Source: Centaurea solstitialis (Eukaryota; Streptophyta; Magnoliopsida; Asterales; Asteraceae). From it: DNA of 64,000 nt. Within the stretch, counting starts at the first letter, position 1. Every line of letters starts with the position of its first letter. Position numbers and translations under genes: made by a program. Positions 23,541 through 36,796 of this stretch are shown in pieces. The notes under the pieces were generated by a model. The model did no database searches. It saw only the letters and a program-made list of their open reading frames with translations, and had not been told where the DNA came from. The DNA is taken from the NCBI GenBank assembly GCA_030169165.1, contig CM058040.1:78791684-78855683 (forward strand), written 5' to 3'.

Positions 23541-24824
23541 TATCAAATTAAAACCATGAAAATTTTTGTTAATATTCATCGATTCAATACCCATATACAA
23601 TGACTATTCATTGATACGATGTTAAACAAAAGAAATATAGTACATGCAATATCATTTTTTTTAAGTTGGATACACACAATAGAAATAAGGATAAAGTTGA
23701 ATACATTTTGGTGAAGATAATCCTTAAAAGTTTAAATTTTAAGGTCCATGTTTCCGTTGTTGAGGTTACTTTTCCGTTAAAATAATTGATTTGGAAATGA
23801 GTTGTTACACAAACCAATGAATTCAAGTCCACCTTTAAACCTTTAATAAAAAATGGAAAAAAAATTTAAAAATTAATAGAGTATTTAATGTGATTTATGA
23901 TTAAAAAGATAAAGAGTGAAAATAGAATTTATTGTTATTAGAGTAAAATACACTTTTGGTCCCTGTGGTTTGACAAAAGTCTCACTTTTGGTTCCTACAA
24001 TTTAAAAAATACACATTAGCCACTGGAGTTTACATTTTCGTCCGATTTTGGTCCCTCTGACTAACATCCGTTAGATGAGGCCGTTAGTTTGGAGTTAATT
24101 TGATCATTTTCCATTTTTTTGTCTTTTTTCTTTAATAATAAACTCAAAGGACCAAAAATGTAGTTTACTTTATTTATTTATTTATATATACATATATACA
24201 CACCCTTTATTTATGTATACGTATTTATTTATTTATATATACATATACATATATACATCACCACCAACCCCCGCCCAAAATCACCACCCCTCCCCACCCA
24301 CCCTTTCCCTTCTTCTTCTTTTTTTCTTTTTTCTTCCGGTCCGGCAAGAACATCCCCTTTTTTCATCCATTTCTTTTTGTTCTTTTTTCTGGCAAGCACC
24401 ACCACCAAACTTTCTCCCATCCATCCTCTTCTTCTTTTTTCCGGCTAACCATCACCCAACCCTCTTATTTTTTTCGGCTAAAACACCATCACCAAAGCCT
24501 TTCTCCGGCCACACCAGAAAACATACACACACACACGTTCACACCAACAACTCGGGTCAACCTTCCTCGTTTTTCCGGCACGATCGACAACTTCGGTGAA
24601 CTCCAATAACCCACCACTAAGACCTAATCGAACCGATCCACGACCTAATCGAAGCAACCCACCAACAGTGGTGGGGCTTGGTTCACTGGATATCTGTTAG
24701 TTGCAGGTGTGAGTGGCGGCGGTTTGTTTTATCTGGAAGGTGTGTTGTAGGTGTGTTGCAGGTTTGTGCGGTGATGGTTGGCAAGGGATTGGGATGGCCA
24801 CCACCCACATACACCCTTCTTCTT

Positions 24825-24885
24825 CTTTCTTCTTCTTCTTCTTCTTCTTCTTCTTCTTCTTCTTCTTCTTCTTCTTCATCTTCAT
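24825..24885. repeat. (TTC)n microsatellite
   Basis: A run of about twenty CTT/TTC units. It creates long Ser, Leu, Phe, Glu or Lys ORFs in five frames. Confidence 0.95.
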
Positions 24886-25409
24886 CATCCACCCAACACC
24901 ACCCACAACCATCACCACCCACCACCAGATCTGACCACTACTCACCCACCAACACCACCCACAACCAACCCGTATTTGACCCGAACCCGGAAGGTTAGTG
25001 GAGGAATCCGGTCGGTTTTCGCATCTGGGTCTCTCTTCTGGACCAACATTCCTCCGGACCAGACTTCCCATTCATTTTCACATTCGTCGGCGCCGGAAAC
25101 CACCTCTGTTGCTCGAGTCCTCATTTGCATCATCTTTGAAGTGGTGGTGGTAGTTGTGGGTGTTGGCCGAAAAATCAAGAATGATGTGGGTGGGTGTCGG
25201 GTCGGTAGTGATGGTGGTAGTTGTGGGTGGTGGGTGAGTGGTGGTGATGGTAGGTGTGGTGGTGGTTGTTTGGTGGTGTTTGTGGTGATATGGGTGGTGG
25301 GTGGGTGGGTGGGTGGTGGTGGTGGTTGGTGGTGGTGGTGGTGGTTGGTGGTTGAGGAAGATGAAGATGAAGGAGGGGGATGGTGTATATACATATATAT
25401 AAATAGAGT

Positions 25410-25602
25410 GTTAGCCTAGTGGTAAGGCTTGGGCACTACATAGTGGTAAACCTGAGTTCGAGCCCTGGGGGACGCATTCTACAGGTACGGGGGCTTCGAC
25501 CCCGGGCTGCATGCTTTAGCAGTCGGGCTTCGGCCCAAAATTGCCGAGGATTAGTCTGGACCCAATGTGGTCTGGGATACCTCTTACAAAAAAATAAAAA
25601 AA
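25410..25602 (+). mobile_element. tRNA-derived SINE in the right arm of the foldback element
   Basis: The A-box-like block TTAGCCTAGTGGTAAGGC and B box GAGTTCGAGCCC are spaced as in tRNA. An A-rich tail follows (25587-25602). Short direct repeats AAATAGAGT flank it (25401-25409 and 25603-25611). Confidence 0.8.
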
Positions 25603-25902
25603 AAATAGAGTAAGTTACAATTTTGATCCCTGAGTTTATTGTTTATGCAAAAACAAGAAAAAATGGAAAAAAATCAAATTAACTCCAAATTAACGGCCTC
25701 ATCTAACGACCGTTAGTCAGAGGGACCAAAATCGGACGAAAATGTAAACTCCAGTGGCTAATGTGTATTTTTTAAATGTAGGGACCAAAAGTGAGACTTT
25801 TGTCAAACCACAGGGACCAAAAATGTATTTTACTCTTGTTATTAATCCAAAAATAACACATGTATGAATGGGGTTCAAACTTGGATCTATGGCAAGGACT
25901 AA

Positions 25903-26233
25903 GACCATCTGCGGCCGAAGTGTCAAAGCCATCGGCAAGGGCTTGTTGCCGATCGGCAAGCCCGGCAACACCGCCATGGTTGATTGTCATGGAGAGAAAT
26001 CGGCATGCCCTTGCCGACTTGTTAGACTACCCGACCCGACCCGACCCCACCCTCTCTTGCCTTTCTCTCTATCTCTCTTTCTCTCTCTCTTCTTTCTCTC
26101 TCTTCTCGTCTTTTTTTAGTTAATCATTTAGATTGGTATGAGTGTGGATGAATTGGTAAAGATTGGTAAGATAGTGGAAAGATGATGTGGCGATTGACAA
26201 GATTGGCAAGGTAGTCTACGGCTGTGGATGGTC
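25903..26233. mobile_element. Tourist-like MITE (GACCATC termini)
   Basis: The left terminus GACCATCTGCGGCC pairs with the right terminus GGCTGTGGATGGTC, and TAA flanks both sides (25900-25902 and 26234-26236). The interior includes CGGCAAG repeats and a CT-rich block. A related copy in the opposite orientation starts at 59835. Confidence 0.75.
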
Positions 26234-26498
26234 TAAGGAGATGTTTTACCATCTAGCCAAGACTTGGTTTTGGTTAAAAAGATGGTTTTAAATTATTTGA
26301 GGGGCACTTTTAAAATCAAGTGGGTGCACCTTCATAAAACATAGTTTTTTTTTCCTTTTGCGGTTGTCAAGTGAGTGGGTGCACGAGACCCCCCCCCCCC
26401 CCCCGACTGCTTAGTAGGTCCGCCCCTGCAACAAACTTAGGTAAATTTAAATATATATATTAATTATATCTTAAAAAACACCAATATATATATATATA

Positions 26499-27994
26499 GA
26501 GAGAGAGAGAAAGAAAGGTTCATGCGAGAATGACATCTTTTTAAGAGAATACGAGAATGATTCCTAGTCACCCATTTTTATAATTCAAATACATCCGCTG
26601 CCACTTCCCCCACCTCCGCTGCCGTCGCCGCCACCACCACCACCGCCACCGCTGCCACCACCGCCAACACCACCTCTACCACTACCAACAGTAGCAACAC
26701 CACCACCCACATCACTCCCACCACCACCACCACCACCACCACCTCCACTACCACACCACCACCATCACCACCACCGGCACCGCTATCGGCATCATCGACA
26801 CCGCCGCCGGTACCTCTGAAACCACCATCGGTAACTCTGAAACCACCGTCGGTACCTCCGACACCACCACCGGTAACTTTGAAATCACCGCCGATACCAC
26901 CGGCACCTCCGAAACCACCGTCGGTACCTCCGGCACCATCGAAACCACCACCGGTACCTCCGGCACCACCAGCGGTACCTTTGAAACCACCACTAGTATA
27001 ACCTTCGCCGCCAATAGCAAAAGCAGCACCACCTTCGCCACCGCCATTATACATATGATTTTGCATTGAGGATTTTGCATTGAAATCATCTATGATTCTG
27101 CATTGAAATCACATATGATCTTGTGATCACACATGATTATGCATTGAAATCACAACTTAACCCATCAGCTTATATTAAATCACATATGATTTTGCATTGA
27201 AATTACATATGATTCTTCATTGAAACCACATATGATATTGTTATCACACATGATTATGCATTTAAATCACATGTTAACCAATCAAAATTATATTAAATCA
27301 CATATGATTTTACATTGAAATCACATGTTAACCACATTTGCTACCACCATCTACACCACCACCACCTCTATCACCACCACCAACCCCACTCCTCCACCTA
27401 CACCACCTCTACCACTACCGTCACCACCGCTACCAGCACCGCCACTACCATCGCCACCAGCACCAGCCCCGCCACCACCACCACCAGCAACAGCACCTTC
27501 GGCACCACCACCAGCAGAGGTGGTCTTGTTATACCGGTGGTGGTTTCGAAGGTACTGATGGTGGTGCCGGAGGTACCGGTGGTGGTTTCGAAGTTACCGG
27601 TGGTGGTGTCGATGGTGCCAGGGTGTACCGGTGATGGTTTTGGAGTTACCGGTGGTTGTGTTGGAGGTACCGGCGGTGGTTTCGGCGGTACCGGCGACGG
27701 TGTCGGTGGTGCCGACCGTGGTGCCGGTGATGGTGGTGGTGGTGGCGGCATAAGTGGTGGTGGTGGCGACAGAGGTGGTGGTGGTGGTGGCGGCAGAGGT
27801 GGTGTGGATGGTGGTGCGGTTGGTGGCGGAGCCGGAGGCAACGACGGTGACCATGGCGGTGGTGGTGGAGGTGCCATGGATGGTGGTGGTGGGGTATAGA
27901 GGTGATGTGGGTAATGTATTTGCAAAGAAATATTGGTGGCTAAAAATCATTCTCGTATTTTCTTAAATTGATGTTGTTCTCGTTTGAACCCACA

Positions 27995-27997
<3 letters not shown>
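26499..27997. mobile_element. 1.5-kb (TA)n-flanked TIR element with CCA/GGT triplet core
   Basis: The left end GGTTCATGCGAGAATGACATC and GAATACGAGAATGATT match the complement of the right end (AATCATTCTCGTATT...GTTCTCGTTTGAACC). TA runs (and a GA run at the left) flank it. The core has a CCACC/GGTACC-periodic block (26580-27060), a middle with repeats of CACATATGATTTTGCATTGA (27060-27330), then CCA-rich and GGT-rich blocks (27340-27900). The triplet blocks give ORFs in all frames, which are not believable genes. Confidence 0.65.
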
Positions 27998-28028
<31 letters not shown>

Positions 28029-28047
<19 letters not shown>

Positions 28048-28405
28048 GTTGGGGAGTTCATTTAGAAACCAGAATAAGAGTAAAAGTCGTACAAATGATG
28101 TTTTTTGACTTAAATCAACGAAAACCTTTCGTGGAGTTGTTTAATATGATGCAAATATTTCGGTGTTTTTTTATGTAAAATTAAAAAGATTTCATACGCT
28201 TTTTTAAATTTTTATGAAATTGTTTCACATATTTTTTAAATCCTATGAAACATTGTCAACTTTATAAAAAAGAACACAAGAAATGAATTATATGAAACAT
28301 TAGTATCATATTAAACAAACTCTACGAAGAGTTTTCGTTGATTTAAGCTATGAAACCATGAGCTTTTACGGTTTTTAGTGTTATTTTGGTTTCTAAATGA
28401 ACTGG

Positions 28406-28433
<28 letters not shown>
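28029..28433. mobile_element. (TA)n-flanked TIR element with GA/TC ends
   Basis: The left end (GA)n then GAGTTCATTTAGAAACCAGAA; the right end is the complement of AGTTCATTTAGAAACCAAAAT followed by (TC)n. Long (TA)n runs lie on both sides. The interior includes an imperfect palindrome around TTTCATAC/GTATGAAAC. No ORF. Confidence 0.65.
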
Positions 28434-28459
<26 letters not shown>

Positions 28460-28706
28460 ATCTTAGAGGAAAGTTTAAATGTGAACTCATTTTTCATTGT
28501 GAACGTGAGTATCGACCAACAAAATCGTGTCACCTGACAATCTAAATCGACACCTAAGCTTTATTTAGTATGAATATCATGCAAAGTAAATAAAGCTTTT
28601 ATTCAAACTGAATAAAACACGAATATTTAAACTGAATATTGCCACATTACGCGATACTAGTGGTATTTATGTTCACAATAAAAGATGAGTTAACATTTAA
28701 ACCTGG
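28460..28706. mobile_element. (TA)n-adjacent TIR element
   Basis: GTTTAAATGTGAACTCATTTTT near the left pairs with AAAGATGAGTTAACATTTAAAC at the right. The interior has AATAAAGCTTTATT-like palindromic motifs. A related sequence lies in patellin intron 1 (43395-43590). Confidence 0.5.
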
Positions 28707-29556
28707 CCATATCATCATAACAATTAAATATTGAAGATATATAGTTGATTGGAAAAAAAGAAAGTTAGTTACTTAGTTAGATTACCTTTGTTCGTATCAC
28801 CCTGCATTTGGTTGTTCTCGACTTCTTGTATGCTTGGACGTTACAAGAAATCCCTTTATTCTTGTTTCCCATCCTTTTCTAGACGCTATCAAAATATTTT
28901 GTTTTGATTTTGATTTTAGAATATTAACTATATACCTCTATTATATATAACTATATAACCAGAGAGAAGTCCTAATCAGAATTTAAAATTGATTAGAAAC
29001 TAATGAACCGTCCATAATTTATAATATTTTAACGGTGATAATGAATGGGTTGTTTGTTTATCTATTAACAGTTCCATTAAGAGGCAACATCTGAATCATT
29101 CAGAGGTAAATCCTATTTGGGAAAACAGAAAACTGTCTCTTAATGGTTCTAAAACCTTCTAAATGGTTCTAAAACCTTCTAAATGGTTTTGTATCCTAAA
29201 CCTCTCTTACCGTTAATCACCCTAATTTCATTCTCAGCCATTACCATACAACCATACTTGTAGTAACCATATTTCATTTTACACCCATATCATAAGAGCC
29301 TCTCAATCATTCTGACCACTTAATCATATACAAAACCATTTAGCAACTCCCAAACAACTCCTATTCATTCATGATGACTAAAGAAATTTTATTCATCATA
29401 AATTATATATTCATGATAATATGTTACATTATTCATGATGAATAACACGTCCATATGATGCATATGTCACATTTGCGTTGTGAGTCATTTCCCGGATCTT
29501 TAAGCAATTTTAGGTTCGTAACGAATCCCGTCCGTATATATACACAATTACGTATA

Positions 29557-29796
29557 GAGGAAGGTTTATTTGTAAACCTCAAATATCTTGTAAACTTTGT
29601 GAACCCATCGTGACCTTGATCAAAAAAATCAAAGGAGGATATGGATTCATAGAAAATATGGAAATGTGAAATATATGTCAAGCAATGATTATGAAAATAT
29701 GGAAATGTGAAATATGAAAACGTTTTTGAAAATCAATGGTGTGGATTGGTTTACACGATTTACAAGATATTTAATGTTTACAAATGAACCTCCATT
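29557..29796. mobile_element. MITE with 10-bp target duplication
   Basis: The left GAGGAAGGTTTATTTGTAAAC and AAATATCTTGTAAA pair with the right-end complement. ATTACGTATA is present on both sides (29547-29556 and 29797-29806). A 9-10-bp duplication suggests a Mutator-like origin. A related sequence lies near 60930-61020. Confidence 0.6.
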
Positions 29797-29806
29797 ATTA
29801 CGTATA

Positions 29807-31164
29807 TATTAACATCAATATTTATAGGTTTAAGAGTATTATTGTATTTTTCTTCAAACGTTAAAAAATCATTAAATGAAATGTTAAAAAAATAGATATA
29901 ATGATATAGAAAGCGGTAGTGCAATTGATGACCATTGAACTAAACCAATACACCCCAACCGAAAAATAATTCAATTTTATCAATTTTGGAAATACCCAAT
30001 GATGCTGATAAATATTTAAGAATCATTAGATTAAGAATTTATGTAATTGACTCTAATATCATATAATGATACATAAATGTATTAAATGTTAAACATCAAA
30101 CAAAATTGTTAAAAAAATATTGAGAATCATAAATATTATTATGAACCAACCCACAATCATTATCACTAAACCAAACTCACAACAAGTTCTTTATAAACTT
30201 TAAGTTATTTGTTTATGTATTACCAATAACATTAATTGATTTAATCATGGTTTAATTAATTAAATCAAATATTTGTTGATAGTATTAAAAATTGTTAATT
30301 TAAAGTGGTAATGAGGATATGACAGGAGAATATGCACTCATCATTGATAATAACCTCAAAAGTAAAAGATTCCCCAACTCCCCTTAATTTTAATAGACAA
30401 TCAGAATTAGCTGGAGAACGTTCTATACAAACCTACACATACATGTATAATTGTTTATATATATCTATAGGGTTTCCCTTTAATAATTTGCATAAGTTTA
30501 AAATCTATTTTCGTTTATTGTTCCAAAACATGTGGTATTGCAATATTTATATAGTGTGGTTTTATACATCAAACATTTAGAAATAGTTTTTTCTTTACAT
30601 AAAATATTCCTAAATGTTCCATGTTATTTCGTATGTCAAAGAGACGTATGGTACATAAATATTTGTAAGTCGGTAATTAAACACAAAGATATACATTTTA
30701 AAATCTTTTATTGAAATTCTTTAATAAGATTTACACTTACAACACTTAGTACAGATTGTTGCAGAAAACAAACAACTTGAAAGCTATTTGAAACATTCTA
30801 AAACAATTAGTAAGAATAAAGAACACAACTAAAACACTTAGTGAAAGTATGAACTTTTGGGGGTTTGGAAAACTTTGTCGATTTCAACTTCTAAGGTATA
30901 GAGAACTTAAAAGTGTAACCACGCAAGTTGCATGGTGTTTTCTATTTATAGTCCAATATGCATTAATGGCATGTGACACTTGTCATCTTGCTACTAAAAG
31001 AAACAATTTTGGTAGTGAAGCTAAGTGAATCTTTTTTGACTCCCTTTCAAGATAGACAATCCTTTGTAAATAATTCACATGAAGGTAATGCAGACAAATC
31101 TTTAGAGACAACTATCTTTGCACAGAGATGATCTTACCAAATAGTGAACGTATTTATCATGAAG
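29807..31164. other. AT-rich intergenic DNA
   Basis: No gene is supported. Several short ORFs here have no recognisable motif and match random expectation. The part after 30700 may be an old retrotransposon fragment into which the next element inserted. Confidence 0.5.
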
Positions 31165-31169
31165 ATATT

Positions 31170-33327
31170 TGTAACACCCCAAAATTTGGAGTCAACAAAA
31201 ACTTTCATTTGCACAAAAGGTGGTATACAATTTGTAACGTCATGGCGTGAGCTCTTCCCAAAACGGGGTATAGTAGTGTAAAAATTACAATGTTTGTAAT
31301 CAATTAAAGAATTACAATAACCATACTAGTCTAGTTCCGTCTAGGAGGAAGACTACAAAAGGGTTATCGATCAACTATAAATCTCGCGGCCTAAAGGACC
31401 GGTCTCTCAACTTTTCCCCCATGCTCACTCAAAGCCCGAAGCCTACTTGGGAGCGGCGTCCCTAATACCTGAGAGACACATCGACACCAAACAAGTGTTA
31501 GGCTAAAGGAGCCTAGTGAGTTGTACAAATAATATCATACACATAGAGAATATTAAGGCATGCGAGATATACAAGATTATACTAGCAATATGAATAGCAT
31601 GTTAAACCGGTTTATTATTATCTGCGGAAACAATGGGCGCGACCCATTTCCACCAACCAATGCCCCGACATTATCTACTTCCAAACACCTCGATGCCCCG
31701 GATTTAGCATGGCGACATCATCAGAGGCCCGCGCACTTCGGAGCCACCCGAAGGCCGGCGACATAGGTACAAACCCGCGACTGTTTGGTGTGGACACATT
31801 GCGTTGGTTCGTCCAGGTGGTTATCAAATAGGATCGTGACACTGAATTTAGCATAGCATCACGTCCGTACCATTTACATATAAGACCTAGATACTGAATT
31901 TAGCATAGCATCTTGTCCACATCATTTACGTACAAACCTCAACACTGAATTTAGCATAGCATCTTTAACAGAGGTATGTATCGAGGGTCTCAAGCCCTTC
32001 ACATCGTTTCGTGTATGTCACATTTCGGATATCAGTTCCCTTTTTACATAATCCCATGTCATATATCATTTCATGTATTTCGCATAAATATATTTATCAT
32101 ACAATTCGTAGGTTTAACACATAACGAAGTAGCATACGATAATCTATCTCATATAAGGAAACAATACCATTCAAGTCATTCATACGAGCATAGCACATCG
32201 TACATATCACGAATACCCTTAACTTGGGAATTTTGAGTATTTCACTCTAACATCACATTCATTCACAAAACTGAGTAAGATATGTAAAAATCACGAGATG
32301 ATGTGCTCTCAGTTTTAACAAAATGGTTTTAACAACTCACCTTAGGGTTTACACCCAAAACCCCCAAATCTTCCGATTTAGGTCAAATACGAGAGCAACC
32401 TATAATCAAGTAAATCGTACCCTAGGTTAGTTCACATCTCTTATCCCATACTTAGATCCAACCTAATAGAGTTTAAACCAAGCTTACCGAGTAGGATTCG
32501 AACTAAAACCCTAGAAATCGAGCTTCTCCTTTTTCAAGCAACAATGGTGGTGGAGGTAGAAATGGAGAAGATGAAGTGGGTGAGATGTAGCTTCCACCCT
32601 AGCTAGCTCCAATCGTAGATCCAACCTCAAGATCTTGAAGAGCTTTGAAAATGGGGAGTGTAGAGAGAAAAATCAGCAATTTTGGTTGAGGGATGCAAGA
32701 GTTATGACCAAATGAAGGTAAGAAGGGTTTTAAACCCGTTTCCTCAGGTTAATATGCTTCAACGTCTGAAGCATATTAACTTAACATGCTTTTAACCAAG
32801 GTTAATATGCTTTCAACGTCTGAAGCATATTAACTTAACATGCTTTTACCCAAGGTTTTCGACCCCAGCCAGGGGCGCTGCCCCGGACCCCATTCCTTAG
32901 GGGTTTCGCCCCTACAATCATAATAAATTCAAGTAGGTGTGCACTCCGTACCTCCAAGCCTAAATGATGTCTTATTATGATGAAATTGGTCAAACAAGTT
33001 GATCCAATTACACTAAAATATCCAACACCAGCTTCGCGTGCTAGCGAGCAGAACACGATCGTGAACTGGAACAGAAGTGGAAGAAACTTGGCCTAGCGAC
33101 CGCTAGGGTTATGGCTAGCGATCGCCAGCATCTGTGCGTTTTCGGTGATATTTTGTCTCGGCCATAACTTCTTCGTTACAACTCCGATTTCGATTCCGAA
33201 AGGACCATTGGACTCGTATTTGGATTGCCTAACATACTAAGCCATGAAATACGAGATTTGATCCAAGATTCTATTTCTCATAATTATCAACGAGTCGTTA
33301 TTACAACCGAAAATTACGGGTGTTACA
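31170..33327. mobile_element. Probable solo LTR (Ty3/Gypsy type)
   Basis: The sequence starts TGTAACACCCC and ends GGGTGTTACA, the inverted ends of many plant Gypsy LTRs. The flanks ATATT (31165-31169) and ATCTT (33328-33332) agree at four of five bases. There are no coding domains. It contains three or more CTGAATTTAGCATAGCATC units (31840-31965) and a 70-bp tandem pair based on AACGTCTGAAGCATATTAAC (32755-32850). The orientation is not certain. Confidence 0.65.
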
Positions 33328-33332
33328 ATCTT

Positions 33333-36300
33333 TGAGATCAAAGGACAACGCATTCTTTTATTCGAAAGATAAATAACATTCCTCATTAAAGACCACACTT
33401 GAAATAGAAGAGAGTGCGGAAGATGTACAACACCAAATCGGCGAAACCGATTTGGTTACTACAAATCGGTCGGCCATCGATTTGGTTCCCACATATCGGT
33501 TGGCCACCAATCGGCCAGGGAGGACTACTAATTACAATATCGGTGGGGAGAGATAGAGGGTCGGACAACTGAGATTCAGGGCTCACTTCACTTCATTGAT
33601 GTAGTAAGAATGTATCGGTTCATCTACGATTCACCGATTTTATTATGTACCTGGGTTACCACAAGAATCCAAAAGATAAATTCTAAGTATATGAGTAGAT
33701 CGGAGGACATCTTCAAATTTATGCCCCAACAACGCTTTTTTTTAGGTGTCTTATTAGCTCAACTTTGTTGTATTGGTATAAGTTATTGAGTTTATAATGA
33801 TTATGGGTCTACACATATAAACGTGGATTATATGACACAAATTCACTTAGCTTTTTGAGTTATTGAATGAATTTTTTTATCTTGCCCACTCTTTAGAATA
33901 AAATGGTGATTCTTTACACACAAAAAACATTGGTCTTTCACAATAAAAAAACTGAACTTCATTGACGGATCCAAGACTTTTGTCTATCGGACCCTACGTT
34001 CCAATCTACTTCAATCCAAAGAGATCGCTTACTAGGTCATCAAAGTGAAAGGTAAAGGAGGTTGTTTAACCGGTAGGAGTAAGTCTATTAATTCTTAGAT
34101 AATAAACAAACCTAACTAACGATTTCAAGTAGCAAAAGTTAAGATAATAAATAGACTAAAACAATTAAGAACCAACAATCATCATGAATATAAATCAAAC
34201 CAATAATAAAGTCATCAATCCAAAGTGTAAATACCTAAGAAACTAGTACATAGACATACTAGTTGCAGAAACTAAACAAAAACAAACCATAGACAAGTTG
34301 ATCTTGATGTAGAATCCCTTTGAATCTCCTCCTTGTATGCGTCGTCTTCTTGAGCCTCCATCTCCTTGGTTGGAACCCTAGGCGGCTCCCATAGAGTCTG
34401 ACCTAATTATCTAAACTATCTAATGAATAATGGGATGCATGAAACTGATAGACAAAGGGTTATATTTATAATAAAATCAGCAGGAGGATCTCGCGATCGC
34501 GAGCCTCTACTTCGTGATGCGAAGTCATACTGATAAGGCAGGCAAACAAATATTTATCTGATCTTTCTTCCTTATTTGCTCAGATCCTTTCTTTGGGAGC
34601 AAGTTGACTGACTTGGAGAGAAAGAAAGCATCCTTGGAGACTAAGTAATTGCCATCTTTCGTTGTCTTCACAAAAGTCTCCATTTTGACGCTTTTTACCC
34701 TCTTTTTGCTATTTTCATATTTCACCCACAAATTTATCTAAAACCGCAAAATACACCCCTTTAGTAGCAATGAAGGCCTAAAAAGTGGGGAATTATCAGC
34801 CTAAAAACATGTATAATTTGGCGATATCAATAATCAACTACAAATATATGCAACAATAATCAACCATAGAATGCAAGATAAATCTAAGTAAGAGAGACAC
34901 CGAGATTATTACGTAGAAACCCGAATCGGGAAAAAACATAGGCGAAGGACGCCGAGAACTGATCCATTATCACTTCATGGTAATACACTGAGATGTTACA
35001 AACTTTTACAATAGAGGAACTTCTGTGGCTTTCTTTAGCTCTCAACTAGTTAGTATTTGAAGAAGATGATTAAAAAACGAAAGAGTGATTATATTTAGGG
35101 AACAAGAGGTACACACTAAAAATATAAACTAATAAGGGTTATGGCTACTTCCATTATAAAAATAGAAAGGGGATTAGGCTATCAACAAAAGAGATCATCA
35201 TACGTCGACCAAAAAATGGTCGGGTGACCTTGCCGGCGTGTAAACCCGCTTGGTAGTCGCCAAGCCCATTGATGTAGAACAAAAATCGGACACAGATGAC
35301 TTAGCTTGCGGGTAAACCTTTGTGGAACTCGTGGAAGGCACTGTATGTGCACATTCTAGCACACTCGATAACTGGCATGCAACCTAAGTCACGTAGAACC
35401 CGTGTGGGCTTATGTTTTTGGGCATTTTTGGGTTTAAGGCAATCCATATTCTCACAATAGGTATAAAAAAGGATTGATGAATGGTTATTTATAAGGCTGA
35501 AGCTAAAAACCAACAAAATGTTAATATTATGGTGCATAAATAAAAGAAAATTCAATGATTAAGACTTGTTTTTTTTTTTTTTTGAATCTATATTAATTGA
35601 GAAATTATGTTTCATTTTAAATCGGTTCAATAATCATTTAAGAAATTATGGTCGCCATACAACGTACGAAACAAACACTAGCTAAAATGGTAATGGTATA
35701 ATATGTATTTTGTTTATTTTAATAAACATGAAATATATATAACATTAGTAGAATATTGTGTTATTTGGTTTAAGCAAATAACCAAATAACGAAAAAAACT
35801 AAATGAATTATAAAAAATTAACCAAAAACTCAATCGAATAAGACTCTTATTCAATTAACGGAACTGAATAACACCAAAATGTTTAAACAAGTCTCATTCT
35901 GATTGGTTGGGTTATTGAATTCAATTATCTTTGACCACTTTACTTGTATTTTACAAATGCTACTTTTAAAGTGTTATGGACCAAATAATTTTGTATTTCT
36001 TTCATTATTGATATGAAGTTGCTTTAAGTTAATGAGATGTAGACTATAATTTGTACTAGACATGATTATTGGGCATGCGATGATTCAACGACTTGAATTG
36101 CCGATAGATGCAACCTTTTGGAATTTTAATGGAAATAAATTAGTTACTTTAATGATTGTATCAAACTTTTACAAATCGTGTGATGATATCTTTTATGTCA
36201 TGTTTGGTGGGTTTTGTCAAAAATATAATAGTTAATATCATCTTCAATAAATATCCAATAACTTTTTTAAATAAAACATTAAAATTTAAAATTTAAAAAA

Positions 36301-36796
36301 AGTTACATTTAACTACAAAAACTTATATTTTAACAATTAAATCATCAACCTAAGTTATTTGTCTATCCTAAATGCACCTATAATAGATTCTCTAAGATAC
36401 TAGAAATGGATATAGCTTTTATAAATTGTTTTTCTTGTTTTCTAAAATTAAGAGAGGAAAAAACTTTAAGTTTAAAGAATTTTTTAAAATTTGATGAGAT
36501 GTGAGAGAAAAAAATTTCTATTCATTTTCACCAATGACATTAAATTATTATTGTTTTATATGATTTTTATTAAAATAAAGCACGTCAGTCTAGTAAAACT
36601 ATATAATATTTTAATAATATTATTAATGTAGAAATCTCTAAAATAGAGAATTTGTTAGAATAAAATGTAATTTAATTTAGAGAATTTGACATCGAAAGTA
36701 AGTGTTCGTTGATGATAAACCATTTCTTTCTCTCTTTCTTCTTATCTCTATTTTAGCATATTGTATAACATAGTTGTTGGAGCAAAAAAACTATCA
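33333..36796. other. Degenerate intergenic DNA, likely old retrotransposon debris
   Basis: No intact gene was found. Stretches such as 33390-33640 (repeated CCGATTTGGTT/AAATCGG motifs), 34290-34540 and 34860-35480 have the look of decayed LTRs. I could not find their borders. 35560-36790 is AT-rich with no feature I can name. Confidence 0.4.

Larger units (their letters stand above)
23941..25835. mobile_element. Mutator-like foldback element with about 225-bp TIRs
   Basis: The left arm (23941-24170) and right arm (25610-25835) are inverted copies, starting GAGTAAAATACACTTTTGGT and ending with its near complement. A perfect 9-bp target duplication TTGTTATTA flanks the element (23932-23940 and 25836-25844), as for Mutator-like elements. 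The core is C-rich/CCA-rich on the left, has a (TTC)n run at about 24825-24880, and is GGT-rich on the right, so much of it can pair with itself. No transposase is present. A SINE is inserted in the right arm. Confidence 0.85.

Noticed and set aside
24213..25419. ORFs of 60-213 codons on both strands
   Set aside because: Produced by (TTC)n, CCA and GGT repeats within the foldback element. Low complexity and no known motif.
26578..27966. Gly-rich, Val-rich and Pro-rich ORFs up to 194 codons
   Set aside because: Triplet-repeat shadows in a TIR element; open in all frames at once.
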